In this document: piece by piece, positions 12,774 to 22,884 of the stretch
Layout of the letters: each line of letters opens with the position of its first letter
Position numbering within the stretch: position 1 is the first letter of the stretch
NCBI GenBank assembly: GCA_003254905.1
Contig: QANU01084201.1
Span: forward strand, 22,807 to 86,806
Length of the DNA: 64,000 nucleotides
Reading direction: 5' to 3'
Source: Nissolia schottii
Lineage: Eukaryota; Streptophyta; Magnoliopsida; Fabales; Fabaceae
Program-made: the position numbers and the translations under genes
Notes under the pieces: generated by a model
Told to the model about the DNA's origin: nothing
Seen by the model: only the letters and a program-made list of their open reading frames with translations
The model's database searches: none

Positions 12774-13140
12774 TTAGGGCAAATTGCCACAATCACTTTT
12801 GAGGCTTGTCAAAATTGCATAATGATACTCTACCTCGAATTTTCTTTGTGACCGGTCACTAATGACCAGTTAAGTTCTGTTTTCATTTATTTTTCTTGTG
12901 TATTTTTTTTTGTGTTCACTATTTTTTTCACAAAATCTTAAAACAAAAAACAATATTTATTGTTTTCACTATTTTTTTTTCCATAAACGTTTGAAAACAA
13001 AAAATACAAAAAGTAAAAAAACAAAAACGTAACAGATTAGTCGTAATGAAAAATTGGGATGAAGTGTAATTTTGCACATAATTTAGTGCGCAATGCAATT
13101 TTAACAATCCAAAAGGATAGTCCGTACAATTTACCCTTAA
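12774..13140. mobile_element. MITE-like element with terminal inverted repeats
   Basis: The left end TTAGGGCAAATTGCCAC and the right end CAATTTACCCTTAA are imperfect inverted repeats (TTAGGGCAAATTG against TTAAGGGTAAATTG) about 365 bp apart. The interior is non-coding with T-rich and A-rich runs. Class is not assigned because the target duplication is unclear. Confidence 0.55.
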
Positions 13141-15200
13141 AAAATTTATAATCCCATAACTAGTTGAACAATTCATCACCTAAATTTAGTTCCTTTTTTC
13201 AAGGTCATCAAAAGTATTAATCTTGCATATGCTGCCAATCAACCTTTCAACTTGGAAACAAATTTGCCAATCTCTTAACACAAAGAAGAACCAATAATAT
13301 TTTGTATGCTTTATAAGATGGAAGCTGCAGGGGAAATAAAGCAATCAAAAAGGCATGGCAATGGTCCAGAACCTTAAATCATATCATGTCTGGCTGCAGC
13401 AGACAACCATGGATCCCACCAGAGGACTTTGGTTGAGAACTGACAAAGGGATCACAATAGCATTTGCAATTCAGTCAAGTACAGACATATGGGGTGGAGA
13501 AGGCCTATGAGGCAGTTTTGTAGCATGTCCCAAACTATCTTCTAGTTGGGACAAAAGCTAATGTCTTGTTACATCTTCTATAGGCATGTGGTAGCATAGG
13601 TTAATAGATTATATCATTGCATGTGTTCCACAGTATGAATAGGCCTCTCCTTGGGGAGGGGGGACTCAAAATTTCGACCTTCACCCTTTGGTTTTGAAAA
13701 ACATATCCACATGCCCACGTATATGTGTCCATATATGTCCCTCGTTTCAATATGTCACCCTCCGCAGATGTTCTTTACAATGAGGCCATTCACATGGTCC
13801 AGGATCCCCTACTTACTTCTAAAGAAATTTGGTGGACTAATTAATTTCCTTGTAACCGGTTTAAATAATCAATACGTGGGTACAATTAATTTGACATGAG
13901 CTAAATCGGTTTATTACTTTTTAGGATTTGGATCCTCTAAAACAAAAATATCACTTTAAAAGAAAAAGTGAAAGATTTTCGTTGGATCAATGAAATATAA
14001 TATATATGGGTTCTATTTTATTTATATGAGGACAAAATTTCTCAATTTCTCTTTTAAGATGAGATATTCACCTTAGAAAATAATTGTTCATACTTTTTTA
14101 TGTATAAAACTTAACTTAAAATCTAAAATAACAAACGTCAAGGCACTTAAATCAACTACGCCTATAGTGGTGTGGTCATAACTTAATTGCTCTCAACTTC
14201 CACCCTGTGCCACCCTGTGGCGTTCTTGAGTTCTAACGAGTCCCTCAATCCCTTTCAAAAGTGCTTTTAGTGAACCTACTTCATAGGGTATGTACAACAG
14301 ATGGGGAGAGGGAGGAAAAGAACAACCACAATGCCAGGGGTTAGCAAATATTGCACAAAAGAAGAGCCACTTTGTGTGATTGCCATTAAGTATTTCAATC
14401 CATTTGTGTTAGGCAGAGAGTTGGCTGATTTTTCTTGGCAGTTCACCACCGTCGACATTTAAAAGATTCCAATTTCTTGTGTTGTGACTAGTCAAAACTA
14501 CTTTATCAACAACCACAAATTGATTAACATTATGTAGATCACAAATATTGTAACAGACATGGGCATCAGGTTGAGAAAGATAGACTAATTGGTTTCCCTG
14601 ATCTCTCAAATTGAGGTCAAGTTCTTGTCAAAGTCAGGTGATTAGCTAGATTTGATTAAACATGAATTAATTATATCTTAAATAGTTGATTAAGGTTTAG
14701 AACGAGGATAAATACAGACCTTAATCCGCTAGATGTTGTAATTAAGACTAATCAAAATGGAGGACAATTTCATAGTGGGGGTGTGCTTCCATAGGGTCAA
14801 AAACAAAATTGCATGGCATGATTTTCTCACCAATTTTGCATGGAACCTTTCAATTTTAGTGGGTGTGCTGGCCTCTAAGGAAGCACTTTTGATAAACATG
14901 TCAAACCACTACTCCCTTGTACCATTAATGATTAGCATCATATCCAAAATTCAATTGCATAGTACACCTCTTCCCAATTATTTCAAGGTAGTTGCCATTC
15001 GCTTTCATATCAATGAATAATTTCCCCCTGCCAAACTTATCTCCATTGAAAGGTCCAATTCTCATCTGCCTAATTGATTTTAATTTTGAGAGCTTGTAGT
15101 CGTTTTCTGCTCCATCTGAATTAGTGCGCAACCTATCGATGTTGAATGTGAATCATCTTGTTCTATTGAAATTTCTTCCTTTTAGTATGATCAATCAATT
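13141..15200. other. Spacer without recognisable genes
   Basis: Several open frames of 60-87 codons occur (for example 13651-13899 +, 14409-14609 -, 14757-15020 +) but none shows a family motif or codon pattern I recognise. Treated as intergenic. Confidence 0.4.
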
Positions 15201-15203
15201 TAA

Positions 15204-15745
15204 GGTATAAGGTAAATGACCTTAATAATTGTATTAGGTAAGCTAATTTAACAAAACTTTTTATGTCCAAAAAACTAAATTGACTAATCTTAAAGAGTTA
15301 TGTATATTCATTTTGTATGAAACACTGTGCTGATTCATATCTCATTCATTGTTGAATGAGATCACAATGAAGTTCACACTCCAATAAAATCTTATCTAAT
15401 AATGGATGAGATATTAATAGACACATTATCTCATATAAAAAAAGTATGCATAACATTTCTCAATTTAGGGTTTACATACCAATTAAAAATAATAATAAAT
15501 GACCTTAATAATTGCATATAAGGTAAGCTAATTTAATAAAATTTCTTATGTCCTAAAAACTAATTTCACTAATCTTAAAGAGTTATGTTATGTGTATTTA
15601 TTTTATATGGAATATCGTACCATCATATTTTATTCACTGTAGAATGAGACTTTAATGAAATTTTATATAATAATAAATAAGGTATTAGTCACACACAATA
15701 TCTCATACAAAAATGAGTATGCATAAATTTCTCAATCTTAAATAA
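15204..15745. repeat. Tandem duplication of about 240-300 bp, diverged
   Basis: A block starting near 15212 (AAATGACCTTAATAATTG..GGTAAGCTAATTTAA) recurs starting near 15499 with the same order of landmarks: CTAATCTTAAAGAGTTATGT, AATGAGA, ATATCTCATA, AGTATGCATAA, TTTCTCAAT. The copies differ by substitutions and indels. Non-coding. Confidence 0.75.
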
Positions 15746-15749
15746 TAGT

Positions 15750-18160
15750 TCATTATTCTTTCCACTTAATTATTAACGCCATAAGATATTATTAAAATAG
15801 AATATTAACAGTACCTTACTGATATTACAAATTGAAACACATAAAACCTTAAATTAATATCGATTCTCAAATGGATAGGGTATATATCAATAATTAGAAT
15901 AAGTCCATTTAACTGTAGGGCAGCAGAAACCTCTCCCTAGCCCCATATTTTTCTCCATAATCCTATCTCTTTTTTAACCTTATGCCCTTAGAGGGGATTG
16001 AAAACATATTGTCTATAGTGCCCTAAGCAGCATCTAACTTAGCACAAGGGGGAAAAATAAAAAAAGCAAACCAAGTAGAAGAAGATATGCATGTAGTGGT
16101 GCACCCTTGCAGAGACCCCTCTAGCAATACACACACGAGAGTGAGATAGCTTTGCATAACCTAACATATATATGATAATGAGTGATCCTTCTAAATATTT
16201 TTCTAATTTCCAAACAGAGTAAGAATTAATTATATTTTAAAGATTTTAAGACATTAATTATATCTACCTTTTATTTTATTTAATAATTAATTTTTTTGGA
16301 GAATTATGAGAGATATTACAGTGATAGGATGTCTAGAAACAACTGCAATAGCTCCTGTCGGCTTGCTGCACATCTGTCGGTCAGTAGATTAATGTCTTTT
16401 AGATTCTCTTTTAAAATTAGGGTTTTAGTAGGTTTACTTGTAAGTGTTTCACATTTGTGAAACTCTCGCTCGCCAGAGAAAAATTAAGACAATCTATCAC
16501 CTCTTATGATTTTAAGAAAAATTATTAAGAAGATATATCGATACTCAAAGTGTATATGTGACCGACAAAATCAACCAAGGGAATTTTATTTATTTATTTA
16601 TTTATTTATTTATTTTTGATGGGCAATTGGATATGTCAATTAATGAAAGATCCCCTGGGGGAGGATTTATGGTGGGGAGCTAGCTAGCTCGTGATCCAAG
16701 CAAATCACTGCCATGTCTTTAATTGGTGTGTTTGCAAACACAGACACATAGGACAGTCCACCCCAAGAGGACATTTGACAAAATGACAACAAGGGCACGT
16801 GCCCTTCCTTTATATGGCCCCATTTTTTATTTTGTTTTTGTGTGTCAAGTTAATAAAATTTTAAGCCCATTCCATTCCATGATGGCCCCCTCATGAGACA
16901 AAGTGACCCATATGGCCATATCTCTTCTCACTGCATGGAATCCAAACTGAATCCATTATTCCTAATCCCTTCTATTTCATTATTAAATTAGGATTAACAC
17001 ATAAATAAATAAAAAAACAATAAATAATAATCTTGATACTGGTATGAAATAATTTAATTGAATAAAATTAATTTGATCAATTTCAGTTATGTAATTAATA
17101 CTTTGCTCTCTTTGTTCATGTAACCATCTAATAAGCACAATTAAATCAATGATATTATTATAAAACAAAAATTATTATTATCTTAATATTTGAATTTAAT
17201 AAATATTATAAGCCCTAAAATAAAAATAATAATAATGGTTACTTAAACTGATGGAGTAGAGATCCTCTATTGAATAACCCTTTTTTTACCTAAGGACTTT
17301 AGGGATTACTATTTTTTGAGATTGTAATTCATTTTATTTCTTATTAAAAAAAAAGATGGATGGAGTAATATTTAAGATTGTGTAAGTATAATTGTCACTG
17401 TGACAACATAGTTTTAAAACTTATCTAATCACATTTTATTCTTGTTATGTGGATAATGAATAATCACAAGATCACAAGAATTACTACAATTCAAGTAATA
17501 ACTCACCTTGGTTCCAATTTAATTTGTCATCATGAATGCTATTCCTTAACTAGTCTCAATGTCTTTGTCATTAGTATTTGGCATATGTGGGTTTTGTGCT
17601 ATAGTCTTCAAATGTCATGTAATGTAGTAGGTGTGTACAGTGTGCGCAAAGATATTCATGAAGCCCTTGCTTATAGAGGGTTGGAGGGTTGGTAATGGTT
17701 AAATATATAGGGTTGGCCCGGGTTTGTAGGAGAGAGACCTATCAAATCGTTAAAAAGAGAGTGTATCACCCAATTCTTTTGTCCTTCTTGTCTTGAGTTG
17801 ACAATATTCTTATGGACTCTCAGACAAAAATAGTAGGAAAGGAAATGTAGAAAATATTATAAGTTAACTAAGAAAATAAAAGGGGAGGTGGAGCACCCAC
17901 ATGGACATGGGATGCCTTGACACACTAATTTTAAAAATTTATAAAATATATATATTATATACACACAAACACAATTTAATATTCACACAACTTTTAAAAA
18001 ATATGAAGCATTTTAGAAGGTTTCCTATGTCAATACATACTAATTTTTAAGGGTTCATATTAATGTAAATTATTTTGTATTTAAAATATTTCTTTACTCA
18101 GATAAGATTCAAACACAATCCGAAAATTTCTGAAAACAACCCAAACATTGTCATGCATTA
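15750..18160. other. AT-rich spacer with simple repeats
   Basis: No gene seen. Contains an (ATTT)n run near 16586-16614 and A/T homopolymers. Confidence 0.45.
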
Positions 18161-18167
18161 ACATTTT

Positions 18168-18390
18168 ATTTAGAAACTTTCAAACATGTGGAACACATGT
18201 ATTGAATGAATGTCTTCATGTGTCTGTCTTTCATAGTGTATCTCAAACACGCAGACATGACAATATCACAAAGTGGTCATATTTTTTATTTGAAAATTTT
18301 CAAACACATAAAACATGTATATTAAACAAGTGTCTTCAAAACTCATTGTTCACAGTGTGTCGAACACGCATACACAACAATCTTACTATG
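18168..18390. repeat. Diverged tandem duplication, unit about 115 bp
   Basis: Two successive blocks share the order TTTAGAAACTTTCAAACA / TTTGAAAATTTTCAAACA, then ACATGTATT / ACATGTATATT, GTGTCTTCA-like, CATAGTGTATCTCAAACACG / CACAGTGTGTCGAACACG, and CATGACAAT / CACAACAAT. Non-coding satellite-like DNA. Confidence 0.65.
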
Positions 18391-18723
18391 TGTTTGTGTC
18401 TTCATATGTCATGGGTTAACAATGCATTGGGAAATTAATCATCTCAAGTAAAAAATTTTACTTTACCCAATCATGTGAATTTTTATCATTAATTTAGAAG
18501 GTGAACTTCTAACAAAGGCACTTGACAAAAGAGAATTGAGGGTATTCATTTTAATCATGTAAAATTTTTGAGAGAATGTCTTAATTGGTCTGTGAATTTT
18601 TTATCAATGTTTACATTGGTCTCTCAACAAAAAAAAAAAAATCCTCAGTTAGTCCTTGAACATTTCAAACGTTACACTTGTTAGTCCTTTTGTCTGAAAT
18701 GTTTGGGAACTAATCAATGGAGT

Positions 18724-18868
18724 TGTTAAGAATAATAATATTAAATTTAGATTGATTGTAATTTGCTTTTGGCCGTTGAGTTTTGACTGTTAGTTTTCAG
18801 CCTATAAATAGGTTAACATTCTATTGTAAATTTATCTCTAATATATAGAATCGTGTTCTCTTTTAACA
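18724..18868 (+). repeat. 5' LTR (145 bp)
   Basis: TG..CA boundaries; matches the right LTR except for a few substitutions and 15 extra bases near GGCCGTT. Contains TATAAATAGG at about 18804. Confidence 0.85.
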
Positions 18869-18881
18869 TGGTATCACAGCC
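18869..18881 (+). other. Primer-binding site (initiator Met tRNA type)
   Basis: TGGTATCACAGCC immediately after the LTR; one base differs from the usual TGGTATCAGAGCC. An ATG begins at 18882. Confidence 0.85.
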
Positions 18882-19699
18882 ATGGCATCCTCCGTGAACC
18901 TTCTCCTCTCTCCCTATGCCACTGCCATGGCATCTCCCTCCGCCATCTCTGCTGTGCAGTCCTCTTACCGCTGCCTCTCCCCACAGCCTCCTCCTCCCGG
19001 CGCCTCCCTCCGCCTTGCTGGTCTCCGACGGCACCGACCTCCGCACGCTGCTCCGCACCACCAGAGCACCACGTCACCTCTGGAGCTCCGCTGCGCCACC
19101 ACCCGCTTACAGCTCCGCATCATCTTCTCGCGAGCCCCCAAGCTCCACCGCCTCCTGATTCCAGATCCGCCCGTCCTCCGCCGCGATCTCCTCCTCCGTC
19201 TCCGCCCCCATGGACCCGCGCGTCCTGAAGCATCCACCAGAAGCATCTCCGCTGCTTCCATCTCCAGCGCCTCCGGCTCCGACTACAACATCCGACGTGC
19301 TTTCCGCCGCCGACCCCCGCAGCTGGTACTTCGTCCTCCAGCTCCGAACCCCGACGAAATCGTTGCCCTCGACCTCGCTCGAAACCTTGCTCCTTTTCCG
19401 CCTCAGATCTTCGTCGTTGCCATGCATATCAACGTGTTCCCTCTCTCCGCAACAATCACCACCTCCACTCCCCCATGAACTATCGAAGAACCACCAGGTC
19501 TCCAACATCAGCTCCCACGTCTGCTGCTCCTGGTTCCGCGCCGAGGCCCTCTCCCGATCCGACCTCTTCATCCCCATATCTGCGACCTCTCCGCCAGCTC
19601 CCATCTTCGGCCGCTCCCGTACAGCCCATCCGCGTTCACGAGCCTCAGCCTCCTCCCGCTTATGCTCTGTCGCCGTCTCCCATTCTTCGCGTTCACGTG

Positions 19700-19870
19700 C
19701 ACCAGACCCGCGTTCTCGATCTTCCTCTTCGCATTCACCACGACGTAATCGAAGTGTTTTACATGCTTCACCTCCTCCCTCACCGTCTCGATCCGCACCA
19801 GCAGCGACTCCGCCGTCTCCTTCTTCTGGTCCATCAGCTTCTCCACTATCGCCACCTCGATCTCCGTGAC
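19700..19870 (-). pseudogene. Captured guanylate kinase fragment (antisense within the LTR element)
   Basis: On the minus strand, about 55 codons read EVAIVEKLMDQKKETAESLL then VRIETVREEVKHVKHFDYVV and VNAK. This matches the pattern V..L...K.ET...LLVR..T.REEVK....FDYVVVN of the C-terminal lobe of the organellar-type plant guanylate kinase. That enzyme phosphorylates GMP to GDP. Similarity ends sharply: upstream the frame has stops and downstream it continues into low-complexity Arg-rich sequence. The P-loop and GMP-binding region are absent, so no active enzyme is possible. Codon third positions are GC-rich, unlike surrounding DNA. The fragment appears to have been picked up by the retroelement in reverse orientation relative to its LTRs. 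Confidence 0.6.
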
Positions 19871-20114
19871 GTCACGAATGGCTCTCCCTCATCTTCGTCC
19901 AGCTCGCGTGCCGCCTCTGCCCCACCATGAAGACTATCGCCAAGCTCCTCCAGCACTCTATCATCGCCGCCGCGTCGGGCCTCGAGAAGCTCCTTAGTTA
20001 TTGATGCTCGTAAGGTGTTTGATAAAATGCCTGAGAGTGTTAGCTGTGTAAAGATTCACAGCCACACAACCAAGATTCTTTCGCCGTTGCCAGATCCGCG
20101 CTCTTCTCTAAGTT

Positions 20115-20400
20115 GCCTATTGCTGCCTCCCTGTAGTCTCCGTAAGTTGCCTATTGCTGCCTCCGTGCAGTCTCTGATGTTGTCTACCGCTGCCTCCGTG
20201 GAGTCTCTGATATTGCCTATTGCTGCCTCCGTTGCAGTCTCCGTAAGTTGCCTATTGCTGCCTCTGTGCAGTCTCCGATGTTGTCTGCCGCTGCCTCCGT
20301 GCAGTCTCCGAAGTTGCCTATCACTAAGTTGCCTATTGCTGCCTCCGTGCAGTCTCTGATGTTGCCTATCGCTGCCTCTGTGCAGTCTCCGATGTATTCC
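20115..20400. repeat. Degenerate minisatellite inside the LTR element
   Basis: A unit of about 30-40 bp with the core TTGCCTATTGCTGCCTCCGT and GCAGTCTCTGATG recurs about seven times with substitutions and deletions. It is open in several frames only because the repeat lacks stops. Confidence 0.8.
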
Positions 20401-20491
20401 GTATAAGTCTTTGGCTCCGCTCTTGTTTTCCCTTAACAACCTTCACTTGTGACAAGCTGAAAGCTCGTAGAGCTTTAGCTTGAGGGAGGGT

Positions 20492-20621
20492 GTTAAGAAT
20501 AATAATATTAAATGTAGATTGATTGTGATTTGTTTTTGGCCGTTAGTTTTCAGCCTATAAATAGGCTAACCTTCTACTGTAAATTTATCTCTGATATATA
20601 GAATCATGTTCTCTTTTAACA
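20492..20621 (+). repeat. 3' LTR (130 bp)
   Basis: Same ends as the 5' LTR, 15 bp shorter. Preceded by a polypurine tract. Confidence 0.85.
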
Positions 20622-20749
20622 AGAGTAATGTTTGAAATGTTGAAAGACCAACTTGGAGCATTCAAGGCTCAATTGTGGACCTTTTTTTTTGTTGAGAGAT
20701 CAATGTAAATGTGGATAAAAAGTTAAGGGACTAATTAGGACATTCACTA

Positions 20750-21864
20750 AAAAAATTTACTTGAAAGAATTCGATCGTTGCAAGTACACTGGGCTTGAAA
20801 TGAACGACTTAATTTGTTGCTTATGAACAGCTCAAATACAGTATTTGGGGCCAATTCTTCATACAAGCATAAACATTTGCCAATATTACTGGTCAGTCAG
20901 GCTCTAATGTTTTCTTTGAGTTTATTTTACAAGGCTTGAGCAGAGGCAAATGATGTGCAAAATGTTACTGGATAAGCTCCATAAGATGCTGTTCGACTTT
21001 TGAGGAAAATATGTAGAAGAAAAGGAGAAGAAATTTTAATTTTTTTTTTTCCTAAAACAAGAACAATTAGACAATTAGTAGTACTTTACCTTATCTGAAA
21101 GACTTCTTGAATCATGAAAGAGAATAGAAAATTAACATATGGTAATTGATCTTAATTAGAGATCCTCTCAATTTTTATTTTTTATTTTTTACATTGTTTC
21201 AGATGAATGTGGGCAACTAGGTAAATAAGAATATGTGTCATGAACAATAATAAGGAGAAAAGAACACTAGAGAAAGAATAAAGCAAATAGAAAATTTTAT
21301 TTTTGAGAGTTTTAAAGATGTATAATACATAGAGACCACCAAGAGTCTATTTATACACTAATAGAGTGAAGTATCTCTATTAATAATAACTCAATAGTTT
21401 CAGTGAAACTCTTGGAGGACACATGTTAACACCTCATAAAAAAATTTCTTGCCCAAACGTTAGTACACATTCGGTCGAACCACCAAATGCCTCCATACAT
21501 GAACCAAACCAATCTATGTATCTGTGTATGAATAACTTTTATAATATAATTCAATTTAAAAATTAAAAAAAAAAAACACATTACTTTGATGTTTGTTACT
21601 GTGATGTTTGTGTTGATTTGCAAAATGACTGACTTAACAAGTTATCAGTGGGGTCACCTCATCCTCCCACATTGCAACCAATTTTAAGAAAAAGAGCTTT
21701 TGTTTTAGGCAACTTTAAAAATGAAAATATAGTGGGTGGAAAGAAGAACACATTAAGTTGATTGTGTCAGTTACTATAGGCTATATAGTGATGATGAACT
21801 TTTTATGTAGTCTCTGCTTTTTATGAAGATAATTTTGTCGATAAAACTTCTTTGTTTATGAAGA

Positions 21865-21899
<35 letters not shown>

Positions 21900-21990
21900 C
21901 CCATATCACACTTTCACTTCTTTTATTTATACTAATAGCAGTCTGAATTCTTAATTTGACTCATGTGAATACGAAGTTAGTTAGGGTCGT
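20750..21990. other. Spacer
   Basis: AT-rich, no gene. Contains a (TA)n microsatellite at about 21868-21893. Confidence 0.45.
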
Positions 21991-21994
21991 TGTA

Positions 21995-22714
21995 TGTTAG
22001 TTGTTAGTTATGTGACTTGCACAACAAGTAATTGATGTATGTATATAAGAGCACTATTGCTCTGTAGAATACAAGTTTTTTTCTTCATGAATTTTCTGTT
22101 TTTCACTTTCTGCTAGCCTTTTGCTAGCTACAATTTCTGTTATGGTATCATTCGCACAAAGCTTCTGCGTTTTCTCTTCCATTTTCTTCTTCAATCTCTC
22201 AAGCTTCTATCACTTGCAACTTGACACCATGAATTCTTGAAAATTCTACAGAATTCACTCAGAATTTCAGCATTTTCTTGAGAATTCCCACTGTGTTCTT
22301 GTTCATGCTACTGCAAGATCTCGGATTCTTGAAATTTTTCAAGTAAATCCTTGAGATTCAATTGGTAGCTACAGGTTTTAGGCTAAGCTTGCTTCATATA
22401 TTTCTTCTTTCCTTGCTTCCATGGCCACTGAACTCGGCAACAATGGCATTGCAGCCGATACTTCTTCTAACATTTCCCAAGTTCCTCTTCAGGATCCTCT
22501 CCAAGATTTCTCATCTCCTTATTACTTTCATTCCAATGAAAATCCCTCATTGGTTCTTGTTACTTCTATTCTCAATGGTTTCAATTATCACAGTTGGCCC
22601 CGTGTTATGCGTATGACACTCATTACAAAGAACAAGGTGAAATTCATTGATGGATCTATATCCACGCATGATCCCGAATCTTCTTTATATGCCCAATGGG
22701 AATGATGCAATCAC
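21995..22714 (+). mobile_element. Copia retrotransposon, 5' portion only
   Basis: A short putative LTR (about 21995-22132, TGTTAG..CTACA) is followed by TGGTATCA (22143-22150), the start of a Met-tRNA primer-binding site, then a leader and a gag start at 22421. The element is cut off near 22715, where unrelated repeats begin. No right LTR is visible. Confidence 0.65.
22421..22705 (+). pseudogene. Copia gag N-terminus, truncated
   Basis: The frame encodes SPYYFHSNENPSLVLVTSIL followed by NGFNYHSWPRVMRMTLITKN and KVKFIDGSI. This is the N-terminal gag signature of Ty1/copia elements (DPYYLH..ENP...LV...L.G.NYH.W...M...L..KNK..F.DGS). It stops at a TGA (22703-22705) where the family usually reads W-x-R-C-N, and other sequence begins a few bases on. 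About 94 residues remain. Gag would form the virus-like particle of the element. The copy is inactive. Confidence 0.85.
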
Positions 22715-22716
22715 AT

Positions 22717-22880
22717 GTGTAACGACCCCATAAATTGTAACTAGCACGCAAGGGGGCTAGTTCCCTTACGAAAGCCTCCTAGTGTGCTGATCATGAAAAA
22801 CGCGCAACTTTTATAAATAAAAAGGAAATGCTTTTAAATAAAATATAAATCTCACAATATGATATAATAAAAAGATCCTT
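22717..22880. mobile_element. Possible LTR fragment of another retroelement
   Basis: Starts TGTAACGACCCCATAAATTG, like many plant gypsy LTR ends (TGTAAC.CCC), directly after the broken copia gag, and runs into the LINE. No partner LTR or target duplication was found, so the call is weak. Confidence 0.3.
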
Positions 22881-22884
22881 TAGA

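Larger units (their letters stand above)
18724..20621 (+). mobile_element. Small non-autonomous LTR retrotransposon (TRIM/LARD-like) carrying host-gene sequence
   Basis: Two LTRs of 145 and 130 bp both begin TGTTAAGAATAATAATATTAAA and end TTCTCTTTTAACA. A primer-binding site like that for initiator Met tRNA (TGGTATCACAGCC, 18869-18881) directly follows the left LTR, and a polypurine tract (TTGAGGGAGGG, 20481-20491) precedes the right one. The flanks GGAGT and AGAGT match at 4 of 5 bases, as expected for a target duplication. The 1.6-kb interior has no gag, protease, integrase or reverse transcriptase. It is C-rich on the plus strand, has an antisense guanylate-kinase-like fragment (about 19700-19870) and a minisatellite. 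Movement must have relied on proteins from another element. TATAAATAGG in each LTR is a likely promoter. Confidence 0.88.
18572..20747. mobile_element. Palindromic MITE, split by an LTR element
   Basis: The left arm (18572-18723, beginning GAATGTCTTAATTGGTC and including TTTACATTGGTCTCTCAAC) is the inverted image of the right arm (20622-20747, GTTGAGAGATCAATGTAAA ending GGGACTAATTAGGACATTC). The 1.9-kb LTR element at 18724-20621 sits exactly in the middle. Removing it leaves a foldback element of about 280 bp, so the LTR element inserted later. Confidence 0.75.

Noticed and set aside
14757-15131. Overlapping frames of 87 and 68 codons on opposite strands
   Set aside because: Neither carries a domain I recognise, and no splice-compatible neighbours were found.
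18882-19478. 198-codon plus-strand frame inside the small LTR element (with overlapping frames of 219, 165 and 151 codons)
   Set aside because: All frames here are long because the region is C-rich and stop-poor. The products are Pro/Ser/Arg-rich with no domain. Only the short antisense guanylate-kinase-like stretch shows family similarity.
20015-20439. Repetitive Leu/Ser/Cys frame and its antisense Arg/His-rich counterpart, looking like a repeat protein
   Set aside because: Both are translations of a minisatellite, whose units lack stops.
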